NCBI RefSeq assembly: GCF_005795905.1
Contig: NZ_VAWE01000001.1
Location: forward strand, 3,010,501-3,074,500
Direction: 5' to 3'
DNA length: 64,000 bases
Source: Streptomyces marianii
GTDB taxonomy: Bacteria > Actinomycetota > Actinomycetes > Streptomycetales > Streptomycetaceae
How positions within the stretch are numbered: position 1 is the first letter of the stretch; each line of letters starts with the position of its first letter. The notes beneath the pieces were generated by a model, which saw only the letters and a program-made list of their open reading frames with translations, ran no database searches and was not told where the DNA came from. The position numbers and the translations under genes are program-made. This document shows, one piece after another, positions 30,629-38,994 of the stretch.

Positions 30629-32152
30629 TCACCGCGTGCGCCTCAGCAGCGTGATGCCGTCGCGCGCCGCGACGCGCTCGTAGCCGTACGCCCGTTGCGC
30701 CGCGTCGAGTTCGGCCTGCTGCTGCTCCGGCGGATACGGCCAGTGGCCCGTCTTGTACGGCCACGCCTCCGGGGCCTTGCCGTCGTGGATGATCCATTCC
30801 GCGGTGGGCCTGGGCAGCCGCTTCCGGTCGTACTCGTACAGATGCCCTTCGACGGGCCAGGTCGGGAAGAGCACGACGTCGCACCGGGAGGTGAGCTGGG
30901 GGACGAGCCGGTTGGAGGCGGCCACCGTCGCCCCGTCCGGGATCCGCTGGAGGAGCGCGCGGGCGGCCTCGACGTGCGGGGTCGTGCGCCAGGTGGCCCG
31001 CTGCGCCAGCTGGGCCAGCGGGAAGGACGGCAGCATGACCACGGTCACGGCCAGGACCGTGGCCAGGGAGGCACGGACATGGCGCGCCGCGAGCGGATCA
31101 CCGGACTGCCGGCAGCGGCCGAGGACGTCGATGAGCCCGGCGAAGACGACCGGCATCAGGACGGCGCTGTAGTGGAAGGCGGTCCCCCAGTGGAAGGCGT
31201 TCTCCGACAGCATCCGCCAGGCGAGTGTCGGCGCGGCGATCAGCGACAGCGGTGACCTCAGGGCGAGCAGGGCGCTCGGGGCGAAGACGAGTACGAGCGT
31301 CATGGCCTTCACGTCCGGGCGGAGCGCGTCGAGCGGCGCGAAGGCCATCGTGGCGAGGAGCGAGCCGTGCCCGTCGGTGAGGTTGCCCCCGTGCGCGTAC
31401 CCGCCGCCGGGGTTGAAGGCGGGCAGCAGCAGCTTGATCTCGATCGCGCTGCCGACGAGCCCGGCCGCGGCCGTCGCGATCCCCAACTTCCGGGGCCCCC
31501 TCCACGCCACGTACGCGCCGACCGCCGCGAGGGTCAGCCCCAGGTCTTCCTTGATCAGCAGCAGGGGGGCGGCCCAGGCGACGGCCCGCCCCCAGCGTCG
31601 CCGGCCGAGCGCCTCGAGGGCGAAGGCAAGGAACGGTACGGCGAGGGCCACTTCGTGGAAGTCGAAGGCGGCCGCCGAGGCGATGCCCCAGCTCGCGCCG
31701 TAACCGAAGGCGACGATGTGCGCGGCGCGGCGGCCGAGCGTCCGGACCGCCCAGCGGGCGAGCGGCACGACGGCCACGGCGAGGAGGACGGACTGGGCCA
31801 GGAGCAGACACAACGGGGACGGCCAGAGCCCGTAGAGCGGGGCGAGCACGGCGACCAGCGGGTGGAAGTGGTCGCCGAGCAGATTGAAGCCGTCGCCGCG
31901 CAACGGGACGACGGGGGCCTGGAGTTGGGCGTAGGCGCGTACGGCCTGCTCGAAGATGCCGAGGTCGTACCCCGTGGTGCGCAGGAGTTGGTGACGGCGC
32001 ACGGCGACGGTCGCGTAGAGCAGGGACAGGACCGCCGCCCAGCCCCAGGGGAGGAGGGCGACGGCGGGACCTTCCGCCGGTCGGGCGTCCGCGGAAGCCG
32101 GAAGCGGCTTCTGCGTATGCAAGACCGTTAGATTGTCAAAGAATGTCCGCAT
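30629..32152 (-). CDS. DUF2079 multi-pass membrane protein
   Basis: The 507-aa protein has about ten hydrophobic segments and the DUF2079 pattern GYDLGIFEQAVRAYA, LLGDHFHPLVAVLAPLYGLWP, FDFHEVALAVPFLAFAL and ENAFHWGTAFHYSAVLMPVVFAGL. The D/E and HFHP residues in the first outside loops resemble GT-C glycosyltransferases using lipid-linked sugars, a likely but unproven role. The start is the ATG at 32152. Confidence 0.85.
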   Translation of the reverse strand: MRTFFDNLTVLHTQKPLPASADARPAEGPAVALLPWGWAAVLSLLYATVAVRRHQLLRTTGYDLGIFEQAVRAYAQLQAPVVPLRGDGFNLLGDHFHPLVAVLAPLYGLWPSPLCLLLAQSVLLAVAVVPLARWAVRTLGRRAAHIVAFGYGASWGIASAAAFDFHEVALAVPFLAFALEALGRRRWGRAVAWAAPLLLIKEDLGLTLAAVGAYVAWRGPRKLGIATAAAGLVGSAIEIKLLLPAFNPGGGYAHGGNLTDGHGSLLATMAFAPLDALRPDVKAMTLVLVFAPSALLALRSPLSLIAAPTLAWRMLSENAFHWGTAFHYSAVLMPVVFAGLIDVLGRCRQSGDPLAARHVRASLATVLAVTVVMLPSFPLAQLAQRATWRTTPHVEAARALLQRIPDGATVAASNRLVPQLTSRCDVVLFPTWPVEGHLYEYDRKRLPRPTAEWIIHDGKAPEAWPYKTGHWPYPPEQQQAELDAAQRAYGYERVAARDGITLLRRTR

Positions 32153-32428
32153 ACGTCGGCATGCTAGAGGGCACCGTCCGCGGCTCCGTCCACATGACCT
32201 GGGATCTCCCCCTCGTGGCGGTCACCCACGGACCTCGTGACGGGCGGCGCCAACGTCGGGACCTCCCCCGGACGACGACGGCTGGTCTCCGGGCGTCCCG
32301 GCACGACGGACGTGCCCCCGCGCATGGCGCCCGAGCGGGGACCGGCCATCGCCCGGTGCCGTCCGCAGCGCGCCTCGCGACGCCGTGGCGGCCGCGTCGG
32401 GGGCCGCTCGGCCCCGTTGGCCGGGGCC

Positions 32429-32500
32429 GAACAGGCCGAGGCCGAACAGGCCGAGGCCGAACAGGCCGAGGCCGAACAGGCAGGGGCCGAACAGGCAGGG
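32429..32500. repeat. 15-bp tandem repeat downstream of tadV
   Basis: Nearly five copies of a 15-mer (GAACAGGCCGAGGCC; three exact, then two diverged) directly abut the prepilin peptidase stop codon. The remaining gap to the DUF2079 start (32153-32428) shows no gene. Confidence 0.85.
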
Positions 32501-33406
32501 CTATACGGACAACGCCCCCAGCAGCAGCCCGATCAGGGTTCCCGAGATCATGAACGGCCCGAAGGGGATCGCCGTCCCTCGCCCCGCCCCACGGAGGAGC
32601 ACGAGACCGAGCCCGTAGAAGGCGCCCAGCAGGAACCCCGCGAAGGCGCCGACGAACAGCACCTCCCACCCGTACCAGCCGAGCGCCACACCGAGCGACA
32701 GGGCCAGCTTCACATCGCCGAAGCCCATGCCGTTCGGATTGACGAGGAAGAGCACGAGGTACGCGGCACCGAGCACAAGTCCGCCGAGCAGCGCGGCCGG
32801 CCACGCCCCCCCGGCACCGGGGAGCAGTGCCGCACCACCCAGCAGTACGGCCGCCGCGGCGGCCAGCGGCAGCGTCAACCGGTCCGGGAGCCGGTGGACA
32901 TTGCGGTCGACGAGGGCGAGCAGTACGGCGACGGGCGCGAGCAGCAGCCACACGGCCAGCTCCGGGCGCGGCCCGACGGCCGCGGCCAGCGCGGCGCAGG
33001 CGAGGGCGGTGGCCGCGGGCACGACGGGCGACAGCCGGTACGGGGCGGGCTCCCGGACGACGGCGACAGGCTCTCCCGCGCCGCCTCGCTCGGCCATGGC
33101 CGGCCGATCCGCTGCCCTCCGCTCGCCCGGCACTTCGAGCGCGCCGGTCCCGGGCGCCGCCCCTGCGGCGACGGGCGCGGGGGGTACGGGCGGCACGGGC
33201 ACGGGCGGCACCGCGCAGCCGGCACAGCGCGCGGTCCCCAGCCAGCCCTGCGCGGGCCCGGTGATCGGATGGCCGGCGGGACAGGCGTCCCGCCACGCCT
33301 CCTCCGGCTCGACGGACATCCGGTAGGCGGGGCGCGGCACGAGGACCCCGGCCGCGGCCCCCCACAGGGCGGCGGCGGCGATCAGCGTGACGTACGCGTA
33401 CTCCAC
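32501..33406 (-). CDS. tadV: Prepilin peptidase (TadV-like, A24 family)
   Basis: Membrane aspartyl protease of 301 aa that would cut Flp pilin and pseudopilin precursors at G-X4-E-Y. The two catalytic aspartates are in LLALVDRNVHRLPDRLT and in NGMGFGDVKLALS (G-x-G-D-x-K). An N-terminal loop with CPAGHP and CAGC recalls the zinc-binding methyltransferase loop of PilD. The linker around residues 65-115 is Pro/Ala-rich. The start is GTG 33406, apparently leaderless: a TAGGGT -10 box ends 6 bp before it. It stands about 7.5 kb from the flp end of the tad cluster, with the toxin gene between. Confidence 0.9.
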   Translation of the reverse strand: MEYAYVTLIAAAALWGAAAGVLVPRPAYRMSVEPEEAWRDACPAGHPITGPAQGWLGTARCAGCAVPPVPVPPVPPAPVAAGAAPGTGALEVPGERRAADRPAMAERGGAGEPVAVVREPAPYRLSPVVPAATALACAALAAAVGPRPELAVWLLLAPVAVLLALVDRNVHRLPDRLTLPLAAAAAVLLGGAALLPGAGGAWPAALLGGLVLGAAYLVLFLVNPNGMGFGDVKLALSLGVALGWYGWEVLFVGAFAGFLLGAFYGLGLVLLRGAGRGTAIPFGPFMISGTLIGLLLGALSV

Positions 33407-33412
33407 GGTCCG

Positions 33413-33477
33413 ACCCTAGGGCCGCGAGGTACCGGGGTCATGGGCCCACGGACCCACTCTCCGGCATCCGGGGCCCA
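33413..33477 (-). promoter_or_regulatory. tadV promoter with shared Tad-locus palindrome (site 1)
   Basis: In the direction of transcription the site reads TGGGTCCGTGGGCCCA (33456-33441), 22 bp, then TAGGGT (33418-33413). The start codon follows 6 bp later, so the transcript is probably leaderless and the palindrome is centred near -43. An extra GGGCCC element lies at 33471-33477. The same architecture recurs at three other genes in this window. Confidence 0.75.
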
Positions 33478-33509
33478 CGGCCGCCCGACTCCCGCTACGG
33501 TCTGGGCAC

Positions 33510-33881
33510 ATGGGCGGATGGCAGGACGGCAAGGGCACGCTGACGGTCCCCGGCCGGGAGGAACCGGTCGAGCTGCTGGTCGCCGCGTCGTACGGGGCGC
33601 GGTACCGGGGCCTGCTGGGCCGTGACGGCCTGGACGGCGCGCTCATGCTGACGCCGTGCACGAGTGTGCACACCTTCCGGATGCGCTTCGCCATCGACGT
33701 GGCGTACCTCGACAGGGAGCTGCGCGTCCTCGACGTCCACACGATGCGCCCGGGGCGGCTCGGGCTGCCGAGGCTGCGCAGCCGCCATGTCCTGGAGGCC
33801 GAGGCGGGGGCGATGGCGCAGTGGGGTGTGCGGCCGGGGATCCGGCTCGCGATCGGCGGGCCGAGGCACGGAGCACCCTGA
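33510..33881 (+). CDS. DUF192 domain protein
   Basis: The 123-aa small beta-barrel protein matches the DUF192 family: ELLVAASYGARYRGLLGRDGLDGALMLTPCTSVHTFRMRFAIDVAYLDRELRVLDVHTMRPGRLG, then LEAEAGAMAQWGVRPGIRL. The cysteine in TPCTSVHTF is conserved in the family. The function is unknown. In streptomycetes this gene often sits next to the Tad prepilin peptidase, with which it shares a divergent promoter region here. Confidence 0.85.
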   Translation: MGGWQDGKGTLTVPGREEPVELLVAASYGARYRGLLGRDGLDGALMLTPCTSVHTFRMRFAIDVAYLDRELRVLDVHTMRPGRLGLPRLRSRHVLEAEAGAMAQWGVRPGIRLAIGGPRHGAP

Positions 33882-33915
33882 CCCCGGGGCGTCACTCCGG
33901 GCCCTGAGCCCGGGC

Positions 33916-35076
33916 TCAGGGCGGTCCCGAACCGAGCAGCGTGAACGCCCCGTACGCCCCCGAGGCGACGGCGAGCAGCGCCACCACCAGCGCGGCCGTC
34001 GTCCGGCGGGCCGGACGCGCGAGGGCGACCGCCGCGGGCAGCAACAACGGGAAGGCGGGCATGATCAGCCGTGGGCGGGAGCCGAAGTACGCGGCGCCGA
34101 TCAGTGAGATGACGACGATCCCCGCTCCGTACACCAGCAGCGGCAGCGGCTGGCGCTGCTTCACGCACAGCCACACCACCCAGAAGAGCAGCCCGATCGC
34201 GGTGACGAGGCCGATGCCGGCGAACGGGACGGGGCCGGTCAGCTGCGCGCCGACGAAGCGGGCGAGTGCCACCCCGCCGTCGATGTTGTTGCCCCAGGCG
34301 GCCTGGACCTCGAAGTAGGCCGTGGGGCTGCCCTGGCGCACGGCCACGAAGACGACGTACCCCAGCCATCCGAGCGGTGCGACGACCACGCCCACGACCG
34401 TCCGCCAGGTCAGGTCCCTTCTGAACAGCCGTACGAGCCCGGTGACCCCGAGGGCGGCGACGAGCGCGGCGGCCGAGGGCCGGGTGAGCCCGGCCAGCGC
34501 GCAGAGCGTCCCCGCCGTGATCCAGCGATCGGTCAGCACGGCGTACAGCGACCAGGCGGCCAGCGCGGTGAACAGCGTCTCGGTGTACGCCATCGACTGC
34601 ACGAAAGCGGTCGGGTACACGCCCCACAGCACCGCCAGCAGCACCCCGGCCCGCCGCCCCGCCACATGCGCGCCGACGGCGTAGACGCCCCAGGCGGCGG
34701 CGAACGCCGCGATCCAGCCGATCACCAGTCCCGCCGTGGCGGCGCCGACCGGCAGCACCTCGGAGGCCGCCCGCTCCAGTGCGGGCAGCAGCGGGAAGAA
34801 GGCCAGATCGGAGTGGACGCTGCCGTCGGGCAGCGTCACCTCGTACCCGTATCCGTTCTCCGCGATCCGGACGTACCAGACGGAGTCCCAGCGCCCGTTC
34901 AACCGGTGGAGGGCGTCCTTGCCCTGCACCGCGGCGGCCACCGCGAGGATCACCGTCCCCAGCGCCCGGACGGCCGCGTAGCCCAGGAGTGCGGGGGCGG
35001 CGCCGCGGAGCCCGGGCGGGACGGGCGCTCTGCGCGGACGGGTGCCCCGCGGCTCGGACTCGGGCTGGTCAGACAT
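33916..35076 (-). CDS. PIG-V-like mannosyltransferase family membrane protein
   Basis: The 386-aa multi-pass protein has the GT-C catalytic-loop pattern RWDSVWYVRIAENGY (acidic Asp after the first membrane span) and DLAFFPLLPALERA, as in GPI-mannosyltransferase-II-like families. It probably transfers a sugar from a lipid-linked donor on the outer face of the membrane. ATG 35076 starts MSDQPESEPRG; the upstream in-frame extension is Arg/Ser-rich noise. Confidence 0.8.
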   Translation of the reverse strand: MSDQPESEPRGTRPRRAPVPPGLRGAAPALLGYAAVRALGTVILAVAAAVQGKDALHRLNGRWDSVWYVRIAENGYGYEVTLPDGSVHSDLAFFPLLPALERAASEVLPVGAATAGLVIGWIAAFAAAWGVYAVGAHVAGRRAGVLLAVLWGVYPTAFVQSMAYTETLFTALAAWSLYAVLTDRWITAGTLCALAGLTRPSAAALVAALGVTGLVRLFRRDLTWRTVVGVVVAPLGWLGYVVFVAVRQGSPTAYFEVQAAWGNNIDGGVALARFVGAQLTGPVPFAGIGLVTAIGLLFWVVWLCVKQRQPLPLLVYGAGIVVISLIGAAYFGSRPRLIMPAFPLLLPAAVALARPARRTTAALVVALLAVASGAYGAFTLLGSGPP

Positions 35077-35162
35077 GCGTCCGATTATCGCCGCGGGGCG
35101 GGGCGATGCGGACGTTGAGGCCGTTCTCCGCGAACGTCTGGGCCGGGGTGCCTGGCGGGGCG

Positions 35163-35840
35163 TCACCGCTTCTGGGCTTCTGGTAACCCGTCAAAGATCT
35201 TGTGCCAGTCCCTCTGCTGCTCGATTTCGTAGCGGGCCACCGTCGGCGGGGTCGCGCCGTCCTCCTTGGCCCAGCCTGCGAGCCGCTTGGCCTGGGCGGG
35301 CGTCGTCGAGTTCGTCCAGCGCGGCGGCCAGTTCCTCCTTGCTGTACTCGCCCTTGCTGTACTCGCCCTTGCTGTAGTCCGGGTCGTCGTTTCAGTCCTC
35401 GTCCGGGTCCGGAGTGGCAACGGAGCTGACGGTGCCGAGCATGATGTGCGGTGCATCCTCATCACACTGGCGACGCTGATCGCCCCCACCGAGGCCCGTC
35501 GGGTGTGTCCAGGGGGTCCCAAACGTGCAGTTCACCGTAGTGGCCGAGTTCGATGATCTGGCGATGAGCGGAATGATCGGCTCTTCTCCTCGGCGAGCGA
35601 GGCGAGGGACGCTCTGGACTCCTCCTGCGCGGCGTCCCACTCGGATCCGGGTACGTCGAAGTGGGACCGGCTCTGCCACAGCGGAACAAGCCGGAAGCCC
35701 GCGCCATGGCCACCTGTCCAACCGGTGTCGTCGTCCGCCTCCCGATGCGTCGGCCCATCCACCGGCACCGGTCCGGTGAGCAGGTCGTCGACGGCACTGA
35801 CCGCCCCCCGCAGGCTGAACGCCTCGTCCGTCGGCCTCAC
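35163..35840 (-). pseudogene. Degraded gene downstream of the immunity gene
   Basis: Three frames together give one plausible protein. Frame 1 starts at GTG 35840, which overlaps the immunity gene stop, and runs to GSEWDAAQEESRASLASLAEE near 35590. The product then continues in another frame (EEPIIPLIARSSNSATTVNC ... EDAPHIMLGTVSSV) to an in-frame TGA at 35392-35394. After that stop the same frame reads NDDPDYSKGEYSKGEYSKEELAAALDELDDA. A second shift near 35300 leads to PAQAKRLAGWAKEDG ... GLPEAQKR, ending at 35163. The gene therefore carries two frameshifts and one nonsense codon. The original function is not recognised. Confidence 0.65.
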
Positions 35841-36565
35841 CACTTGGACCTGTCCAAGGGCTCGGGGAGTGGCTCCAGTGCGCCGGCTGCACGCAGTTGC
35901 CGGTTGGCGTCGAGGATCGTCTCGATGTCGGGCTCCTCAGCTCCGCCCCGAGTGAGATCGATGATCAGCCCGCCGTGTGCCGTGCGTGCACAAGTACCGG
36001 GAAATCCCTCCGGAGCCAGGCCCGCGCGTTTCGCTGACAAGTACACCGATCGGCCGCAGCGGGGGGCTGAATTATCGAGACCGAACTCGTCTCGCACCGC
36101 ATCGTACTGGGCACGGCCGTAGGCCTGTCCCGTGTCGATGTCCCAGGCGTCGGCGAGAATTCGCAGCACATCCGAGGAGCGACCCACAGCCGGCACGGAT
36201 TCATCCAGCTTGCGCGACCGGAACGACACTGCAACGGAATTCGTCACCCACTCCGAAGTACCACCTGCATGAATCGAGAATGTCACACGAGGCATCCCGG
36301 GATTGGCTGTCAGCAGGGATGCCGTGTAGCCAATACGGTCCACGTCGGACTCCGGGTTCTCCCTCTTCAGGTACTCGGAGAGCGCAGCCACCGACAGCGG
36401 CATACGCGGCGCAGTGGAAATATCATCGACTGCCTCGAGCCAGCCGGTGAAAGCCGCATCATTCAAATCACCCAAGGCCGACAGGCTTTCCACCCAGCGC
36501 TCAGCGATCCGAACAACGCTCTCCTGCCGCCTCCCCCATCCCCCGTTGACCACGACGTACAGCAC
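35837..36565 (-). CDS. Imm52-like immunity protein for the upstream toxin
   Basis: The 242-aa protein has the pattern of the Imm52 family: VVNGGWGRRQESVVRIAERWVESLSALGDLNDAAFTGWLEA at the start, then RIGYTASLLTANPG, SIHAGGTSEWVTNSVAVSF and ILADAWDIDTGQAY. Imm52 proteins are associated by recall with Tox-REase-5 toxins, the very toxin domain encoded 19 bp upstream. GGGAG lies 7 bp before GTG 36565. Base composition is visibly less GC-rich than neighbouring genes, as expected for an exchanged toxin-immunity cassette. It should bind and neutralise the toxin in the cytoplasm. Confidence 0.78.
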   Translation of the reverse strand: MLYVVVNGGWGRRQESVVRIAERWVESLSALGDLNDAAFTGWLEAVDDISTAPRMPLSVAALSEYLKRENPESDVDRIGYTASLLTANPGMPRVTFSIHAGGTSEWVTNSVAVSFRSRKLDESVPAVGRSSDVLRILADAWDIDTGQAYGRAQYDAVRDEFGLDNSAPRCGRSVYLSAKRAGLAPEGFPGTCARTAHGGLIIDLTRGGAEEPDIETILDANRQLRAAGALEPLPEPLDRSKW

Positions 36566-36584
36566 CTTCGCTCTCCCTCTTCCC

Positions 36585-38915
36585 TCAGCTTGAGCCAACA
36601 ACGTCATCCGCCGTGTGCTCAACCGTAACCTTGATACGCCTCTCCTCAAACATCGTCCGTGCGGCCTCAGCCACCTCCGGATCGGAAAAGTGCCATACAA
36701 CCGGTTTCCCTCGGGCCGCGTCCACCTGCCGCTGCGCCTGCTTGGCCCAGCGGTTGGCGATGTCGAGCTTGAGCTCCCCCGCCTCGGCGTCGTAGTACTT
36801 CGGATTGCGGTAGCCGTACTTCGCCTCGAGATAGGTCCCCTTCACGGAGTCCCACCCGTCGAAATTTACGGGCTTGCCGTCGAGTTCGTCGAGGGGAACC
36901 TGGTACTCCTTGCCGCGGTTCACTCCGGAGATCTGCTCCTGGTAGCGCGCACCCATCTCGGATTCGTAGCTGAAAAGGGCGGGCTTGATGCGCTCCCATT
37001 TCCCGCCGCCGCCGTCCTTGGTGCCGGCACGCGGGTTCTTCAGGTTCTCGTACCACGGCGGCTTCGGCTGCTGCTGCGCCCGCTCCAGACCGGCCTTGCG
37101 CCTGGCCGCCTCGGCCGCCTTGCGTGCCTCCTCCGCCTGCTTGGCGGCGTCCTCGGCGGCCTGCTTCTTGTCCGGGTCGACCTCGTCGCACTTGCCCGCG
37201 AACAGCGCGACCGGTGCGGCGGTGCGCCCGCCCGCGACGACTCCGGTACCGCTGCCGGGAACACCCGGCCCGCCGCCGTACGGGATGCGCGTTCGCGCGC
37301 CCATCCCGATCGTGCAGCCGGTGAGCCCCGCGTCCCGGGCGGCGTCGTCGGCGTGCTGCTGCGCTTCCCTGGCGGCCTGCTCGGCGCCCTCGACATCGCC
37401 GGCCCTGGCCGCCTTGCGTGCCTTCGCCGCGGCCTCGGACGCCTTCTGCGCGAGCTCGCCGACCTTGCCGAGTTTCCCGAGCTTGCCCAGTTTCCCGAGC
37501 TTGCCGACGAGCTTCGCCTCGCCGTAGCCCGGGATGAAGAGGGAGCCGACGTTCCAGAAGACCGTGCCGATGGCCTGGCCCTCGTCGCCCCGGTTCCACA
37601 TGTCGCGGACCTCGTCGCCGACGAACACGTCGTCGAGAACGGTCACTCCGGTGTTGACGGACGCCGAGCCCCAGTCCCAGAGGGCTCCCAGGTAGTCCCC
37701 CTCGGACCACTTGTCGCCCGCCCCCGCGCTGTCCTCGAGCCACTGGTCGCCGAGCTGGGATCCGTAGTCCTTGATGCCCTCCCAGGCCTTGCCGGGGTTG
37801 AGGATCGTCTCGAACGTGCCGGTGATGTCGCCCCAGAGGCCGTCCACGACGACGCCCTCGAAGAAGCCGCCGACCTGCTCGGCACCACAGGAGAGGAAGG
37901 CGCCGATCCCGGAGGTGCAGCTCTCGCCGGCGTCCTCACCGTCTCCGGCGTCCCCACCGTCGTCGACGTCGTCGAGGCCGTCGAGGCCCTCGTCCGGCAC
38001 GCCCGGCTCGCCCGTCTCCTCGGTCTCGTCGTCCTCGTCGTAGACGGCTTCGTCGGCCGTCCCGGTCCCGCCGGTGCCGTCCTGGGGCCGACCGGTTCCG
38101 CCCGAACCGCCCGTACCGCTGGTGCCTCCGGTACCGCCCGTGGCACCCGCACCGCCGCCCGTGCCCGCGCTGTCGTCGCCGGTGCCAGTGCCGTCGCCGC
38201 TGCCGTCGCCGGCCTCGACGTCCGCCGGCCCGCCGTCGCCACCCCCGCACGCCGTGCCGGTGATCTCGCAGACCGCGGACCGGAGCCCTCCGGCGATCTG
38301 GCCGCCGACCCCGGTCGCGACCAGGCCGACGACGACGGCCGCGACGAGCACGATCAGTCCGACGTACTCGGTGGCCGTCTGGCCGCCGTCCCTGCGCCAC
38401 TTGATGAGGCGGGCGAGCTTCGGGGGGCGCCGCTCGACCCGGCTCGTACCGGGCACGAGGAACCACTGGCGCGCCGACGGCCTGAACAGCAGGATGATCA
38501 CGGCGACGGGGACGAGCAGTTGGGTCAGCCCCCGGCCGCTGCCGTCGACGAGTGCGCTCAACGCCCCGAAGAGCAGCCACGCCTGCACCGCGAGCAGCGC
38601 CCGCCGCACCCACTCACCACCGGTCCACACCCGCAGCGCGAGCAGGAATCCGGCCACGCCCGGAGCGGCGGCGTACACCAGAAGGCCGAGGAGCTCCCCG
38701 TCGACCCCGTCCACGGCCGCGGCCGTCACGAGCAGACCGAAAGCCCCCAGCAGCGTGAGCCCGAACAGCGCGTGCAGCAGTACGAGCACGGCCCGCACGG
38801 CCCGCGGCATGGGCTGCCGGCCGTCCCCCCGGACGGGCGGCAACGTCCCCGCACCCATCCCTCCGGAAGCGCCCGCAGGCCCAACTCCCGCTGTTCCCCC
38901 ACCGGTTGCAGCCAT
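36585..38915 (-). CDS. Polymorphic toxin with internal Flp-pilin segment and Tox-REase-5 C-terminus
   Basis: The 776-aa protein has this order. There are four hydrophobic helices (about 38-68, 74-96, 102-123, 129-145), then a basic cytoplasmic loop. The prepilin-like signature G178-QTAT-E183-Y184 follows, with the pilin-type helix VGLIVLVAAVVVGLVATGVGGQIA (185-208). Next are a Gly/Thr/Asp-rich linker (224-330), a pre-toxin domain (about 345-475, ending in four GKL repeats), an Ala/Lys/Glu coiled segment (485-615) and the toxin domain (about 640-770). Candidate PD-(D/E)xK nuclease residues are D686 in FDGWD and E697-A-K699. ATG 38915 appears leaderless (TAGCCT ends 7 bp before it). An in-frame ATG at 38951 would place the start inside the shared palindrome. 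Confidence 0.82.
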   Translation of the reverse strand: MAATGGGTAGVGPAGASGGMGAGTLPPVRGDGRQPMPRAVRAVLVLLHALFGLTLLGAFGLLVTAAAVDGVDGELLGLLVYAAAPGVAGFLLALRVWTGGEWVRRALLAVQAWLLFGALSALVDGSGRGLTQLLVPVAVIILLFRPSARQWFLVPGTSRVERRPPKLARLIKWRRDGGQTATEYVGLIVLVAAVVVGLVATGVGGQIAGGLRSAVCEITGTACGGGDGGPADVEAGDGSGDGTGTGDDSAGTGGGAGATGGTGGTSGTGGSGGTGRPQDGTGGTGTADEAVYDEDDETEETGEPGVPDEGLDGLDDVDDGGDAGDGEDAGESCTSGIGAFLSCGAEQVGGFFEGVVVDGLWGDITGTFETILNPGKAWEGIKDYGSQLGDQWLEDSAGAGDKWSEGDYLGALWDWGSASVNTGVTVLDDVFVGDEVRDMWNRGDEGQAIGTVFWNVGSLFIPGYGEAKLVGKLGKLGKLGKLGKVGELAQKASEAAAKARKAARAGDVEGAEQAAREAQQHADDAARDAGLTGCTIGMGARTRIPYGGGPGVPGSGTGVVAGGRTAAPVALFAGKCDEVDPDKKQAAEDAAKQAEEARKAAEAARRKAGLERAQQQPKPPWYENLKNPRAGTKDGGGGKWERIKPALFSYESEMGARYQEQISGVNRGKEYQVPLDELDGKPVNFDGWDSVKGTYLEAKYGYRNPKYYDAEAGELKLDIANRWAKQAQRQVDAARGKPVVWHFSDPEVAEAARTMFEERRIKVTVEHTADDVVGSS

Positions 38916-38922
38916 ACTTCGG

Positions 38923-38994
38923 AGGCTAGGGGCGCCGGAGGGAACGGTCATGGGCCCGTGGACCCAAAGTCCGCAAGCACGTCCGACTGGGCCC
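38923..38994 (-). promoter_or_regulatory. Toxin promoter with shared Tad-locus palindrome (site 2)
   Basis: In the direction of transcription: GGGCCCA (38994-38988), 21 bp, TGGGTCCACGGGCCCA (38966-38951), 22 bp, TAGCCT (38928-38923), then ATG 7 bp later. On the plus strand the 5-bp flank GGTCA precedes the palindrome both here and at tadV, so the similarity extends beyond it. Confidence 0.75.
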
